From Henriciella sp. (GTDB lineage: Bacteria; Pseudomonadota; Alphaproteobacteria; Caulobacterales; Hyphomonadaceae): DNA of 64,000 nt. The number at the start of each line of letters is the position of its first letter. Within the stretch, counting starts at the first letter, position 1. The stretch spans positions 406,795 to 470,794 of the forward strand of contig JASJAO010000004.1 of assembly GCA_030066975.1 (NCBI GenBank). Direction: 5' to 3'. A program made the position numbers and the translations under genes. A model generated the notes under the pieces. The model had not been told where the DNA came from, did no database searches, and saw only the letters and a list, made by a program, of their open reading frames with translations. Of this stretch, positions 1-9,931 are shown piece after piece.

Positions 1-82
1 AAGCCGCGAGTGGTGCAAAACTGTCACAACAAATCTGGCCTCCGCGTGCGTCCCCCCACCCAGCCTGCGGATGAGGCCAGTA

Positions 83-116
83 GGGCCCGCTGAACAAGTC
101 CCCGTTCAGCGGGCCC
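83..116 (-). terminator. Hairpin just downstream of the glutamate dehydrogenase gene
   Basis: A perfect 13-bp inverted repeat (GGGCCCGCTGAAC at 83-95 and its complement at 104-116) with an 8-base loop begins 7 bases after the stop codon of the minus-strand dehydrogenase gene. The position fits a transcription terminator. There is no T-run after the stem on the minus strand, so termination may be weak or factor-dependent; mRNA 3'-end protection is an alternative. Bases 1-82 hold nothing I can identify. Confidence 0.55.
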
Positions 117-123
117 GCTTATT

Positions 124-3100
124 TCAGGGATTTTTTCGAGCGAATTCAACGCTGTCAACGAATGACCGAATCGCATCGGCGGCCAGGACCAGTTGCGCAA
201 AAGTCGATGGCGGACTGGTAAAGGCTTTGATCTCGCGGGATAAAATCGTGACTTGCCCGTCCTGATTCTGAAGCCACACTTCCGGACTTCCGGTGCTGAG
301 CGCAAGGGCGGTGGCTTCAACATGTGTCCGATCAAGCGCACGTAGCAGCCGACGCGTCGCCAGCATGTCCCACCGGGCCATGCCGGGCAAAGCAGCCCAG
401 GCGGCTTGACGCACGGGAGACACCTGAATGGCCTCTCCGACCCGCTGATAGGCGCTGAATACAGACGTGATATCCAGCCTGGTCGATTGTGCCAGTGTAA
501 CCAGTCGCGGCAGCTGGATCATCCAGCTCGATTTGGCGACATCGGTCAGCAGATCATCAGGCACGCCGGGTTTCGCGAGGGACTCAATCAGATTGTGGTA
601 ACGCACCGCTTCCGTGTCGCTGAGCACATCCGGCAGATCGCGCCGCACCGTCTCAACTTCAGAGCCAAGCTCACCAATGGTTGCGGCGATGCTGTCTTCG
701 GGGGGGCGTTCCAGCAACGTTCTGGTCAGCGCCATCAGACTGACGCTGAGATCCAACTCGATCGCCATTTGCGCCTGCGCTTCAACCTGATTGTCCAAGG
801 CCTTCAACTGCGCGCTCAGGCGCTCACGACCCAGTAATGCCCCTGCAATCTCAAGCGCCGCGACAAGCTCAGGCCCGGTCGCATGTGTTTCTTCCGTCAA
901 ATGGAGCAACATTAGCGGCCCGCGAACGTTGATGAACCGGTTGGCCAGCACGGTCGCAATGATCTCACGCTTCAGCGCGTGGGCGTTCATGGCATCCTGA
1001 TACGCCGCCAGGGGGGCGGGGAAATAGGTTTCCAGATCGGCCTGGAAATAAGGATCGTCCGGCAAGTCCGAGGCTACCAAATCTTCAAACAGGACAATCT
1101 TTGTCCACGCCATCAGAACCGCAATTTCAGGCCGTGTCAGCGGCACACCGTCCAGCTGACGGGTTTGCATCTCCTGTGTGCTGGGCAGGCCTTCAACACT
1201 GCGGTCGAGCACGCCGCGCGCCTCCAGCCAAACCATCAGACGCTCATAGGCATTGTGTTCGCGCTCTGCCAGGCTTGCCGCGCGGCTCAAGGCCCCGGTC
1301 TGGTCGTAATTATGGGTCAGCACTTTCAGCGCGACCTCATCGGTCATTGAGGCGAGCAGCGCATCGCGCTGTTCAGGGTCAAGTGTTCCGCTCTCAATCG
1401 CCCCGGCGCAGAGGATCTTGATATTGACCTCATGGTCCGAGCTGTCGACCCCTGCTGAATTGTCGATGGCGTCCGTGTTCACCCGTCCGCCCTGCTTTGC
1501 GAACTCGATCCGGGCGGCCTGGGTCAGGCCAAGATTAGCGCCCTCACCAACCACACGGGCTCCGACTTCAGTGGCATCCACGCGCACCCCGTCATTGCCC
1601 CGATCATCGGCTTCGGCGTGGGTCTCGATGGAAGCTTTGACATAGGTGCCGATCCCGCCAAACCAGAGCAGCTCGCTTTTTGTTTTCAGCAGGGCATGGA
1701 TCAACTCGTCCGGCGTAACGCTCTCAGCGGTCAGTCCGGTCATCGCCCGGATTTCCGGCGACAGAGGAATGGCTTTGTCGGCCCGGTCAAAAATCCCGCC
1801 CCCCGCAGAGATCAAAGACTGATCATAGTCGCTCCAAGAGGATTGGGGCAGGTCGAACAGACGTTTGCGTTCTTCCCACATCCGCTCCGGGTCACCGGGG
1901 GCTGGGTCGATAAAGATATGCAAGTGATTGAACGCCGCCTGCAGCTTGATCTGTTTCGACAACAGCATGCCATTGCCGAACACGTCGCCGCTCATGTCAC
2001 CGCATCCGATCACCGTGAACGGCTCGGATTGAATGTCTTTGCCAAGCTCGCGGAAATGACGTTTGACTGCTTCCCAGGCCCCGCGCGCAGTAATCCCCAT
2101 CTTCTTGTGGTCATAGCCAGCTGACCCGCCGGAGGCGAAGGCGTCCCCGAGCCAGAAGCCGCGCTCAAGACTGATTTCGTTTGCGATGTCAGAAAAGGTC
2201 GCCGTGCCCTTGTCGGCCGCCACCACCAGATAGGGATCCTCCCCGTCCCAGACCATCGTGTCAGCAGGGGCAATCGTCTGGCCGTCTTTCAGATTGTCGG
2301 TGAGGTCCAGAAGACCAGAAATGAATTGCTTGTAGGCCACAATCCCGGCCTCTCGGATGGCTTCGCGGGACCCGCTTGTCGGCAGCTGTTTGGGAAAGAA
2401 GCCGCCTTTCGATCCGGCCGGAACAATTACGGCGTTCTTGACCTGCTGGGCTTTGACCAGGCCAAGCACCTCGGTACGGAAATCATCGCGCCGGTCTGAC
2501 CAACGCAAGCCCCCGCGAGCCACCGGCCCAAACCGGCAGTGCACGCCTTCGACGGTTGGACCGGATACAAAGATTTCGCGAAACGGTTTCGGCTCAGGCA
2601 GATCGGCAAGCTCCTCGCTTGCGATCTTGAACGCGATATAGGGCGCGGCCTCGTGCTGATAAAAATTCGTCCTCTGGATCGCGAAGATGAGATCTACGAG
2701 GCGGCGAATAACCCGGTCATGATCCAGCGAGCGCACGGCCTTGAGCTGCTCCTCAAGCAGCGCTTTTAGCGTAATCAGGCCAGCCGTACGCCCGGTATTG
2801 TTGGCCCCGAAAGCCGGATCAAACCGGGCATGAAAGGTTTTGATCAGACTACGCGTCATTTCCGGGTTCTGGACCAGCGCTTCCACCTGCACCTTGCGCG
2901 TCGGGTCACGGCCCGACTGGTGGCGATACGCGCACAGGGCCCGGCACAGGGCCGCCTCGCGCCAGGTCAGGTTCGCGGCCAGCACGAGGGCATTGAACCC
3001 GTCATTCTCCGCCTGCCCACTCCAGATCGCTTCAAACGCTTGCTCAAAGTCTTCAGACACCGTCTCCAGGCTGATCGGGGTATCCCCCGTTCGGCGCATG

Positions 3101-4860
3101 GACAGCGAGTGAACCCAGTAGACATCAGGTGCACCCTCGACCGGGTCTTCACTCGGCGAGATCGGAAAGCCATTCTCGAAGGCAACAAACAGACCCATAT
3201 TCTCAAACACAGGTACACATTGCGACAGGGGAATGGAGCCGGTGCGCGAATAGATTTTCGCCCGGATCTTGCTCTCATCGTCTCCGAGATTGCGAAACGC
3301 GCGCAGTTTGACCGGCTCGTCCGCGGTCACTTTTGACAGCATCGTGATATCTGTCAGCGCTTCCTGCGGGGTGAACGCTTCCCGATAGGCGGCATTGAAA
3401 CCATCGCTGAACAGGGATGCGGTGACCGGGTCCAGGCTCTCATCTGTATTGCAGGTGATCGCGGTCCGGAAATCCTGGCGCCAGGTGCGAGACAGAACGG
3501 CAAGCTCCGCCTCAAGCGCTGAAACGTCCGGCCAGGGCCCCTGCGTCGGAAGCGACAGCTGAATGATCACGCGCACCATGGTCGACACGTCGAAACTCGG
3601 CTCGAACTTGATCATCTTGCCGCCAAAGGCGGCCTCCAGCTTGTCGGTGATCTTTTGCCGAAGCTCTGTGTCATAGGCGTCGCGCGGGATGAAGACGATG
3701 GCGCTGACAAAGCGGTTAAACTCATCCGGGCGCACAAACAGGCGCACCTGCGGTCGCCCAACCAGGCCGAGCGCGCCTTGCATCATCGGCGCCAGCGTTT
3801 CCGCATCGGTCTGATAGATCTCGTCGCGCGGCCAGCCTTCGATGATATTGGTCAGCGCTTTTTCATTATGGCTGCCTCTGACCGCGCCCAGCTGTTTCAA
3901 CACTTTCGCCATCCGCGACTTGATCAGCGGGATACTGGACACCGTGTCGTGATAGGCCTCCGATGTGTAGAGGCCGAGGAACCGGGTTTCGCCGACCACA
4001 CGGCCCCGCTCATCATAGTGTTTGACCCCGACATAATCGCACGGCACCCGCCGGTGTACCCGGCTCAGCAGGGTCGATTTGGCGAGGATCAGCGGCTGCG
4101 GCTCGGCCAGAAACTCACCGATCCGGCTGTCCAGGACCAGGGGCTCGGCCCCGCGATTGAGGACATTGCGTCGCTCATCCCGCAACAGACCCAGGTTTGA
4201 GCCCTCGACCATGTCCGGTTCTTCCTGCAGCAGGGTCCCGTCCGTATCGGTCTGGAACGTGTACTGACGCGCGCCAAGGAAGACAAACCGCTCCGTGCCG
4301 AGCCAGGACAGAAACTGGATCGCTTCGGATTTGCTGGATGGATCGATAAACGGACAGTGCCGCAAACGCTCGACTTCATCGGCCATGCGCTGACGCATCG
4401 CAAAATAGTCAGAGGTGGCGAGACCCACATCCTCCAGGGTCAGTCTCGCTTCGTTCAGAAGGGCTTCGCGCTCATGTTCCGCAATCGGCTCGATAAAGAT
4501 CTGTATCACCGACCGCTGGGTCTGATCACCGAGATCGACAATCGGGTGCAGCAGGGCCTTCACCGCAATGCCGAGGTCCGAACAGGCGCCCAGCAGGGAA
4601 TCGACCAGAAATGGTCGATCCGGCCCGACCGTCTCCAGACAATCAAACCCCAGGTCTTCCTCGTGCCGAAGGCGAAGTCCGGTCTCTTCCGGGGCAATCT
4701 GTTCAGACCAGTCCCACAGCTGCTCTGCGAACTGTTTTAGCGCGTCATCAGAGAGAGATATCGCAGCTTCATGCCGCGAATCGGAAATAATCTGTTCAAG
4801 AAAGTCACTTTTTGAGTAATTTTCATTCTCTTTGGTGGAGACGCTGGAGAATTCTGCCAC
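124..4860 (-). CDS. NAD-specific glutamate dehydrogenase, large (180-kDa) type
   Basis: Oxidises glutamate to 2-oxoglutarate and ammonia with NAD, a catabolic cytosolic enzyme. The 1,578-residue length matches the large-subunit family (Pseudomonas GdhB, Caulobacter GdhZ, about 1,600 residues). The N-terminal half holds the ACT-like and helical regulatory region; the catalytic half carries RGGLRWSDRRDDFRTEV, the lysine motif VPAGSKGGF near residue 815 and the dinucleotide-binding stretch GCGDMSGDVFGNGML near 950, then the long C-terminal domain. The start codon is GTG, preceded by AGGTG. It is a single gene, with a hairpin after its stop. In Caulobacter the homologue also modulates FtsZ; whether that holds here is unknown. 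Confidence 0.96.
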   Translation of the reverse strand: MAEFSSVSTKENENYSKSDFLEQIISDSRHEAAISLSDDALKQFAEQLWDWSEQIAPEETGLRLRHEEDLGFDCLETVGPDRPFLVDSLLGACSDLGIAVKALLHPIVDLGDQTQRSVIQIFIEPIAEHEREALLNEARLTLEDVGLATSDYFAMRQRMADEVERLRHCPFIDPSSKSEAIQFLSWLGTERFVFLGARQYTFQTDTDGTLLQEEPDMVEGSNLGLLRDERRNVLNRGAEPLVLDSRIGEFLAEPQPLILAKSTLLSRVHRRVPCDYVGVKHYDERGRVVGETRFLGLYTSEAYHDTVSSIPLIKSRMAKVLKQLGAVRGSHNEKALTNIIEGWPRDEIYQTDAETLAPMMQGALGLVGRPQVRLFVRPDEFNRFVSAIVFIPRDAYDTELRQKITDKLEAAFGGKMIKFEPSFDVSTMVRVIIQLSLPTQGPWPDVSALEAELAVLSRTWRQDFRTAITCNTDESLDPVTASLFSDGFNAAYREAFTPQEALTDITMLSKVTADEPVKLRAFRNLGDDESKIRAKIYSRTGSIPLSQCVPVFENMGLFVAFENGFPISPSEDPVEGAPDVYWVHSLSMRRTGDTPISLETVSEDFEQAFEAIWSGQAENDGFNALVLAANLTWREAALCRALCAYRHQSGRDPTRKVQVEALVQNPEMTRSLIKTFHARFDPAFGANNTGRTAGLITLKALLEEQLKAVRSLDHDRVIRRLVDLIFAIQRTNFYQHEAAPYIAFKIASEELADLPEPKPFREIFVSGPTVEGVHCRFGPVARGGLRWSDRRDDFRTEVLGLVKAQQVKNAVIVPAGSKGGFFPKQLPTSGSREAIREAGIVAYKQFISGLLDLTDNLKDGQTIAPADTMVWDGEDPYLVVAADKGTATFSDIANEISLERGFWLGDAFASGGSAGYDHKKMGITARGAWEAVKRHFRELGKDIQSEPFTVIGCGDMSGDVFGNGMLLSKQIKLQAAFNHLHIFIDPAPGDPERMWEERKRLFDLPQSSWSDYDQSLISAGGGIFDRADKAIPLSPEIRAMTGLTAESVTPDELIHALLKTKSELLWFGGIGTYVKASIETHAEADDRGNDGVRVDATEVGARVVGEGANLGLTQAARIEFAKQGGRVNTDAIDNSAGVDSSDHEVNIKILCAGAIESGTLDPEQRDALLASMTDEVALKVLTHNYDQTGALSRAASLAEREHNAYERLMVWLEARGVLDRSVEGLPSTQEMQTRQLDGVPLTRPEIAVLMAWTKIVLFEDLVASDLPDDPYFQADLETYFPAPLAAYQDAMNAHALKREIIATVLANRFINVRGPLMLLHLTEETHATGPELVAALEIAGALLGRERLSAQLKALDNQVEAQAQMAIELDLSVSLMALTRTLLERPPEDSIAATIGELGSEVETVRRDLPDVLSDTEAVRYHNLIESLAKPGVPDDLLTDVAKSSWMIQLPRLVTLAQSTRLDITSVFSAYQRVGEAIQVSPVRQAAWAALPGMARWDMLATRRLLRALDRTHVEATALALSTGSPEVWLQNQDGQVTILSREIKAFTSPPSTFAQLVLAADAIRSFVDSVEFARKNP

Positions 4861-5189
4861 AGTGCACCTGATTTACTGATTGATCATTCTCTCTAGCCCA
4901 ATCGCACGACAGTCTCAATCTCGGTGACGGTTCATCACTCTGCAAGAGTGAACCACTGATGGAGGTGTTGAGTGTTGCTTTCCGGCCAGACAGGCGGCCG
5001 GGGCCACGATGATCGCATTGACCAACAGTGAATTGTCAGGGTCGCACGCAGGACGCGAAAGGTTTTCGTCAACTTTTTAAGGTCCTATACGATTAAGATG
5101 GACCGGTTCGCAGATCATAGGACAGAGAACAGTGCCCTGTTTCACCGGGCGCGCACGGGGCAGGCTGTTTGGCTGCCGGGAGCGCGCGC
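4861..5189. other. Intergenic region between divergent genes, with a bulged hairpin
   Basis: This 329-base space separates the minus-strand dehydrogenase from the plus-strand GST and must hold both promoters, but I cannot pick convincing -35/-10 pairs. Its one clear structure is at 4929-4954: GGTT and CACTC on the left pair with GAGTG and AACC on the right around a TGCAA loop, leaving a 3-base bulge. It sits about 70 bases upstream of the GTG start, where an operator or leader structure for the dehydrogenase could be. Confidence 0.4.
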
Positions 5190-5864
5190 ATGAAGCGTCT
5201 GTGGCACTGGCCGATCGATCCGCTGGCCCGCACGGTGAGGCTGTGCATGGGCGAAAAGCAATGGACGTTCGAGCCGATCGTGATCAAGCCCTGGGTATCC
5301 GATCTCGAACTTGCTGCGCTGGCACCGGGGGCTGCGGCTCCCGCCTTGCTCGATACTGATGCCGAAGTGCGTACCTCCTGCGTCGGTACGCTGGCCATCT
5401 GCGAATATGTCGAAGAGGCCGCACCGTCGCCGCGCCTGCTACCGTTTACCTCTGGTGAGAAAGCCGAAGCCCGCCGCCTCTGGCAGTGGTCGGAGGAAAG
5501 CTTTGCTGGCATCAACAACACATTGCTAGCAGAGCGGGTGTCGCAATGGGTCCGGCGCGAACAGGCCCCCAACAGCACCGCGCTGCGTCAAGGCGCGCAC
5601 GCCCTGAAAAACCGGATGACGTTTCTGGACGCGCTGGCGGGTGAGCGCTCCTATCTCGCGGGACGCAATCTGACCATTGCGGACCTGTCCGTGGCAGCGC
5701 ACCTGTCAAGCTATGACTATTTCGGCGATGTACCTTGGGACCTGACTCCTGACCTCAAGGCCTGGTACGCGCGCATCAAGTCGCGGCCCAGCTTCCGATC
5801 CTTGCTCGAAGACAAGGTTGAAGGCGTTCGACCGGTCAAGCACTATACCAATCTCGATTTCTAA
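5190..5864 (+). CDS. Glutathione S-transferase family protein
   Basis: A 224-residue soluble protein with an N-terminal thioredoxin-like half (residues 1 to about 80, beginning MKRLWHWPIDPLARTVRL) and a helical C-terminal half with the GST N-capping-type sequence LTIADLSVAAHLSSYDYFGD near residue 150. The substrate cannot be deduced. I chose the ATG at 5190 because GGGAG lies 7 bases upstream; a TTG 21 bases earlier is in frame but has no ribosome site. The gene is followed after 16 bases by queG, so they may be cotranscribed. Confidence 0.85.
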   Translation: MKRLWHWPIDPLARTVRLCMGEKQWTFEPIVIKPWVSDLELAALAPGAAAPALLDTDAEVRTSCVGTLAICEYVEEAAPSPRLLPFTSGEKAEARRLWQWSEESFAGINNTLLAERVSQWVRREQAPNSTALRQGAHALKNRMTFLDALAGERSYLAGRNLTIADLSVAAHLSSYDYFGDVPWDLTPDLKAWYARIKSRPSFRSLLEDKVEGVRPVKHYTNLDF

Positions 5865-5880
5865 CCGATTGGCGTAAGCG

Positions 5881-7023
5881 ATGACGCCTGACACAGAAAC
5901 CTGGCTGAAGGCTACTTGCCAGTCCCTCCGGTTTGACGCCTGCCGGATTACGCGGGCCGATGAACCCTGGCCAGCGAGCGCCCGGCTGCAGATGTTTGTG
6001 GAGGCCGGGCATCACGGCGACATGGCGTGGATGGAAACGACGCTTGAGCGGCGCAAAACGCCGACCGCGATGTGGCCGGAAGCCCAATCCGCAATTGTCG
6101 TCGGCCTGAATTATGGACCAGACCATGATCCCATGGAGATGCTGGGGCGAAAGAGCGAGGGCAATATCTCCGTCTATGCGCGCGGCAAGGACTATCATGA
6201 CGTCCTGAAAAAGCGCCTGAAACAGCTTGCCCGCGCCTTTGTCGAAGAGACCGGGGCGGAGGTCAAAGTCTTCGTCGATACCGCGCCCTTGATGGAAAAG
6301 CCGCTGGCAGAAAAGGCCGGGCTCGGCTGGCAGGGCAAACACACGAATCTGGTCTCCCGTGAGCTTGGCTCCTGGTTGTTTCTCGGTGTGATGCTGACCG
6401 ATGCTGACCTCGCGCCCGACGCGCCGGAGATAGACCGTTGTGGCTCCTGCCGCGCCTGTCTCGACATTTGTCCCACCGACGCCTTCCCGGCCCCCTACCA
6501 ACTCGATGCGCGGCGCTGTATTTCCTATCTCACGATTGAGCATAAAGGCCCGATCCCGGTTGAGTTTCGCGCCGCCATGGGGAACCGCATCTATGGCTGC
6601 GATGATTGTCTGGCGGTCTGTCCCTGGAACAAGTTCGCCGAAACCGCGCGCGAGCAGGCCTTCTGGGCCCGTGCTGAGCTAAAGGCGCCGACATTGGAAG
6701 ACCTCGCCGCGCTCGATGACGCCGCCTTTCGAACGGTGTTTGCCGGCTCGCCAATCAAGCGGATCGGCCGCGACCGGTTCCTGCGCAACGTCTTGATTGC
6801 AGTGGGCAATAGCGAAGATCCCAAGCTTGTAGAAACCAGCGTGATCCCGCATCTGGACGATCCAAACCCGATCGTGGCGGGGGCCGCCATCTGGGCCCTG
6901 TCTCGCCTTGATCCTGCCCGGTTTGCGGTTGAAAAGGCCGCCCGGATGACCTCCGATCTGGATGAAGGGGTGCGATTAGAATGGCTCAGCCGTTTGCCAA
7001 ATCAGACCAAAGACGCTCAATAG
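5881..7023 (+). CDS. queG: Epoxyqueuosine reductase
   Basis: Performs the last step of queuosine synthesis, reducing epoxyqueuosine in tRNA to queuosine with cobalamin and two [4Fe-4S] clusters. The 380-residue protein has the DUF1730 N-terminal part, a ferredoxin-like motif [16 protein letters not shown] starting at Cys187, a second motif [13 protein letters not shown] starting at Cys240, and a C-terminal HEAT-like stretch around residues 300-370. Length and motif order match QueG. Its last 43 bases overlap the start of mtgA, which suggests translational coupling. Confidence 0.95.
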   Translation: MTPDTETWLKATCQSLRFDACRITRADEPWPASARLQMFVEAGHHGDMAWMETTLERRKTPTAMWPEAQSAIVVGLNYGPDHDPMEMLGRKSEGNISVYARGKDYHDVLKKRLKQLARAFVEETGAEVKVFVDTAPLMEKPLAEKAGLGWQGKHTNLVSRELGSWLFLGVMLTDADLAPDAPEIDRCGSCRACLDICPTDAFPAPYQLDARRCISYLTIEHKGPIPVEFRAAMGNRIYGCDDCLAVCPWNKFAETAREQAFWARAELKAPTLEDLAALDDAAFRTVFAGSPIKRIGRDRFLRNVLIAVGNSEDPKLVETSVIPHLDDPNPIVAGAAIWALSRLDPARFAVEKAARMTSDLDEGVRLEWLSRLPNQTKDAQ

Positions 7024-7700
7024 TCGATTGGGTCTGGATCGGGATTAAGTTTCTCGGCGGCCTGTTCGTCACCGTGCATGTCTATGCGCTGATCCTGTTC
7101 TACGCGCCGGTCCCGGCCACCGCGACCATGGCTGAGCGCGTGATCGAACATGGCCGCGTCTATCGCTCCTGGACGCCGATTGAAGAGGTTTCGCCTCACC
7201 TTGTGCGCGCCGTCATCGCGGCAGAGGACACGCGCTTCTGCCTGCATAATGGCGTCGATGTCGACGCAATCCGGACGGCATTGGATGAACGCGAGCGAAC
7301 GGGCCGTTTGCGCGGGGCCTCCACCATCACCCAACAGACCGCAAAGAATGTCTTCCTGTGGAATGGCGGCGGATTTGCCCGCAAAGCCCCTGAGGCCTGG
7401 ATGGCGGTGTTCATCGACGGTTTCTGGGGCAAGCGCCGGGTTTTGGAAGTCTATCTCAATGTTGCCGAATGGGGGGACGGTCTGTTCGGCATTGAAGCGG
7501 CCGCCTGGGGACGGTTCGGCAAACCTGCGCGGGATCTCACCGCTGGTGAAGCCGCTTTGCTTGCAGCTGTCTTGCCCAGTCCGAACAAATGGCGAGTCGA
7601 CCCGCCAGGCCCTTATGTCGCCAGCCGCGCGCGCGGGCTTCTCGCCCGCATGAATACTGTTGAACGCGACGGTCTGGCGGCGTGTGTGTTCTTGCCCTAG
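6981..7700 (+). CDS. mtgA: Monofunctional biosynthetic peptidoglycan transglycosylase
   Basis: Polymerises lipid II into glycan strands at the periplasmic face. The 239-residue protein has a short cytoplasmic tail, one membrane helix at about residues 17-42 and a GT51 domain. The catalytic glutamate is Glu82 in [29 protein letters not shown] and [15 protein letters not shown] are further family motifs. No transpeptidase domain follows, which separates it from bifunctional PBPs. It starts inside queG and its last 4 bases overlap the convergent TPR gene. Confidence 0.95.
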   Translation: MAQPFAKSDQRRSIVDWVWIGIKFLGGLFVTVHVYALILFYAPVPATATMAERVIEHGRVYRSWTPIEEVSPHLVRAVIAAEDTRFCLHNGVDVDAIRTALDERERTGRLRGASTITQQTAKNVFLWNGGGFARKAPEAWMAVFIDGFWGKRRVLEVYLNVAEWGDGLFGIEAAAWGRFGKPARDLTAGEAALLAAVLPSPNKWRVDPPGPYVASRARGLLARMNTVERDGLAACVFLP

Positions 7701-8347
7701 TTTCCGCTCAGGCGCGCGGCTTCACGAATATCCCCGCGCAGAACCAGGAAATCGATATTGGCGCGGTCAAGGTCGATCGCCGCTTCAATATCGGTTCTTG
7801 CTGCGGTGTATTGTTCGAAGCCAAGATGGGCCCGCGCACGCATCGCCAGCGCTTCGGCATCGCCCGGCACCAGCTCCAGCGCAGCATTGAGATCGTCCAG
7901 CGCCAGCAACCACATTTCCAGCGCCAGGTGGGCCGCGCCGCGATCCTTGTACAATTCCGCATCGGTGGTCCGCATTTTCAGCGCTTCGCTGAGCGCGGTC
8001 ACCGCCGCTTCCGGATAATCTGCGGTCAGCCAGGCATTGCCGGCCTGCGCCATATAGGAGGTGCGATCTTCAAGTGAGATCGGGTCCGGTGCCGTTGCCA
8101 GGGCTTCAAGGCGGGCGGCCCCTTCCTCATATTCCTCCAGCGCGATCAGCGCGACCGCGTTGCAGTACCGGGCCATGGGACGGTTCCCATTCGACAACCA
8201 GGCGAGGCTGTCTTCGTAGGCGGCAAGCGGCTCGGTATCGACCGCCACCAGACACGTGTCGAGCCGGGCACGCTCTTCTCTTGCAATCTCCGCCAGAGCC
8301 GACTGCGCAAATGGCAACATCATCAAGGACATAGCGGCGAGAGACAT
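7697..8347 (-). CDS. Exported tetratricopeptide-repeat protein
   Basis: A 216-residue protein with an N-terminal signal peptide (hydrophobic SLAAMSLMMLPFAQSALA, cleavage probably after ALA) and TPR-like helical repeats through the rest, clearest at YKDRGAAHLALEMWLLALDD and the following repeat. TPRs mediate protein contacts; no partner can be named. The ATG at 8347 is preferred to an in-frame TTG at 8353 because AAGG lies about 9 bases upstream. It is convergent with mtgA. Confidence 0.8.
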   Translation of the reverse strand: MSLAAMSLMMLPFAQSALAEIAREERARLDTCLVAVDTEPLAAYEDSLAWLSNGNRPMARYCNAVALIALEEYEEGAARLEALATAPDPISLEDRTSYMAQAGNAWLTADYPEAAVTALSEALKMRTTDAELYKDRGAAHLALEMWLLALDDLNAALELVPGDAEALAMRARAHLGFEQYTAARTDIEAAIDLDRANIDFLVLRGDIREAARLSGN

Positions 8348-8407
8348 AGACAAAACCTTTCCGGACGCGTTACCTCAGCCGGTAATGGGCGAGACCAGCG
8401 AGTGCAA

Positions 8408-9244
8408 ATGACAGATCAGTCAGAACCGCTATTTCTGCTTGGACCGGGCTATTCCGCCATGGCGCTGGCGCGTCTTTGGGCAGGCCCGATCAAGGCCAGT
8501 GCACGCACCTCCGACAAGCAGAGCGCGCTTCAAGACCAAGGCCTGACGGCGATCCTGATGCGCGAGGTCGACGCCTTACAGGCCGCCTGCACGGGCGCGC
8601 ATCTCCTCATCAGCGCCCCGCCCGGCGACACGGGCTGTCCCATTCTTACCGCGCTTGGGCAGGCGGTCACCGAGGCGGCCAGTGTCACCTACCTCTCCAC
8701 CACCGGGGTGTATGGCGACCTGAATGGCGGCTGGGCGTTTGAATGGACACCGCCCAATCCGGGCTCTTTGCGCGGACACCGCCGATTAGCCGCCGAGCTC
8801 GCCTGGACGAACGCCCGCCCAGATGTACGCCTCGTGCGCCTGCCGGGCATTTATGGGCCGGGTCGCTCGCCGCTTGACCGGGTTCAGAAGTCCGGGGCCA
8901 CCCGCATCAGCAAACCGGGACAGGTCTTTTCCCGCATCCATGTCGAGGATCTCGCAGAAGGCGTGAAGGCCCTTATCGTCGGCGAACAAAGCGGCGTGTT
9001 TAATCTCTGCGACGAAGAAGCCGCCCCACCTCAGGATGTGCTGGCCTTTGCCGCAAATCTGCTCGGTATCCCCGCACCGCCGGAGGTCGATTTTGCGACC
9101 GCGGACCTGTCGGGCATGGCCCGCAGTTTCTACGCCGAGTGCAAGCGGGTCTCGAATGCCCGGCTCAAGGCTGCAACCGGCTGGCGACCGCGCTATCCCA
9201 CCTATCGCGAAGGCCTGCGCGCCATCCACAAAGCGACAAACTAG
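8408..9244 (+). CDS. NAD(P)-dependent epimerase/SDR-family protein
   Basis: A 278-residue atypical short-chain dehydrogenase resembling the YeeZ-like group. It has a shortened N-terminal nucleotide motif GPGYSAMALARLW, a central STTGVYGD segment where the family has its Ser/Thr and Tyr, and IHVEDLAEGVKALI near residue 180. The substrate is unknown. A GTG 6 bases upstream is in frame, but ATG is used as start. Two bases after its stop begins the SRAP gene, so the two are probably one transcript. Confidence 0.82.
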   Translation: MTDQSEPLFLLGPGYSAMALARLWAGPIKASARTSDKQSALQDQGLTAILMREVDALQAACTGAHLLISAPPGDTGCPILTALGQAVTEAASVTYLSTTGVYGDLNGGWAFEWTPPNPGSLRGHRRLAAELAWTNARPDVRLVRLPGIYGPGRSPLDRVQKSGATRISKPGQVFSRIHVEDLAEGVKALIVGEQSGVFNLCDEEAAPPQDVLAFAANLLGIPAPPEVDFATADLSGMARSFYAECKRVSNARLKAATGWRPRYPTYREGLRAIHKATN

Positions 9245-9246
9245 AG

Positions 9247-9921
9247 ATGTGCACCCGCTTTTTCCGCAAAGCGATCGGTTGGCAGGACTATCAGGCCGAG
9301 ATTGATCTTGAGCCGCCGCCAAATGTTGAGCCCCCCGAACCGACCTATAATTCGGCGCCGATGAGTATCCAGCCTGTCCTGCGATGGACACGCGAGCGCA
9401 CGCACATTGAACTTGCCCCCTGCCTGTGGGGGCTTGTTCCGAACTGGTGGACAAAGCCAATTCACGAGCGGAAATTTACCGGGTTCACCGCCGACGCTGC
9501 AACAGCGCATGAGCGGCCGGTCTATCGCGGCGCCTTTCGCTACTGGCGGTGCCTGATCCCCGTGAGCGGCTATTATGTCTGGACAGGTCGTCCCAAAGCA
9601 AAGACCGCATTTGCGGTTGGGCTACGCGAGCGTCACTGGTTCTGCCTGGCCGGTCTATGGGATACGGCACTGATCAATGGGTCGGCGCTTGAGAGTTTTA
9701 CCGTTCTGACCACGCGACCGAATGATACCGTAGCAGGTCTCGCGCACACGATGCCTGTGATCGTGCGGCCCGAAGACTACTTGCGCTGGCTCGATCCACG
9801 ATCAGGCGACGTCACCGACCTGTTTGAGCCGTTTTCCGCCATAGACACCCATGCCTGGCCCGTCGGTGCTGCGGTCGGCAATGTGCGCAACAACTCCCCG
9901 GACCTGATCGCTGAAGTCTAA
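9247..9921 (+). CDS. SRAP-domain protein (YedK/HMCES-like), active site altered
   Basis: The SRAP family shields abasic sites in single-stranded DNA by crosslinking through Cys2. This 224-residue protein begins MCTRFF, so Cys2 is present, and His167 in GLAHTMPVIV matches the family histidine. Two other hallmark positions are changed: the usual GFYEW-type glutamate is Val111 (SGYYVW), and the NARAET motif reads TADAAT at 81-86. It may therefore crosslink or release abasic DNA differently, or have another role. The start is set by Cys2; longer in-frame upstream sequence overlaps the SDR gene and is rejected. Confidence 0.85.
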   Translation: MCTRFFRKAIGWQDYQAEIDLEPPPNVEPPEPTYNSAPMSIQPVLRWTRERTHIELAPCLWGLVPNWWTKPIHERKFTGFTADAATAHERPVYRGAFRYWRCLIPVSGYYVWTGRPKAKTAFAVGLRERHWFCLAGLWDTALINGSALESFTVLTTRPNDTVAGLAHTMPVIVRPEDYLRWLDPRSGDVTDLFEPFSAIDTHAWPVGAAVGNVRNNSPDLIAEV

Positions 9922-9931
9922 GCGCAGCGCG

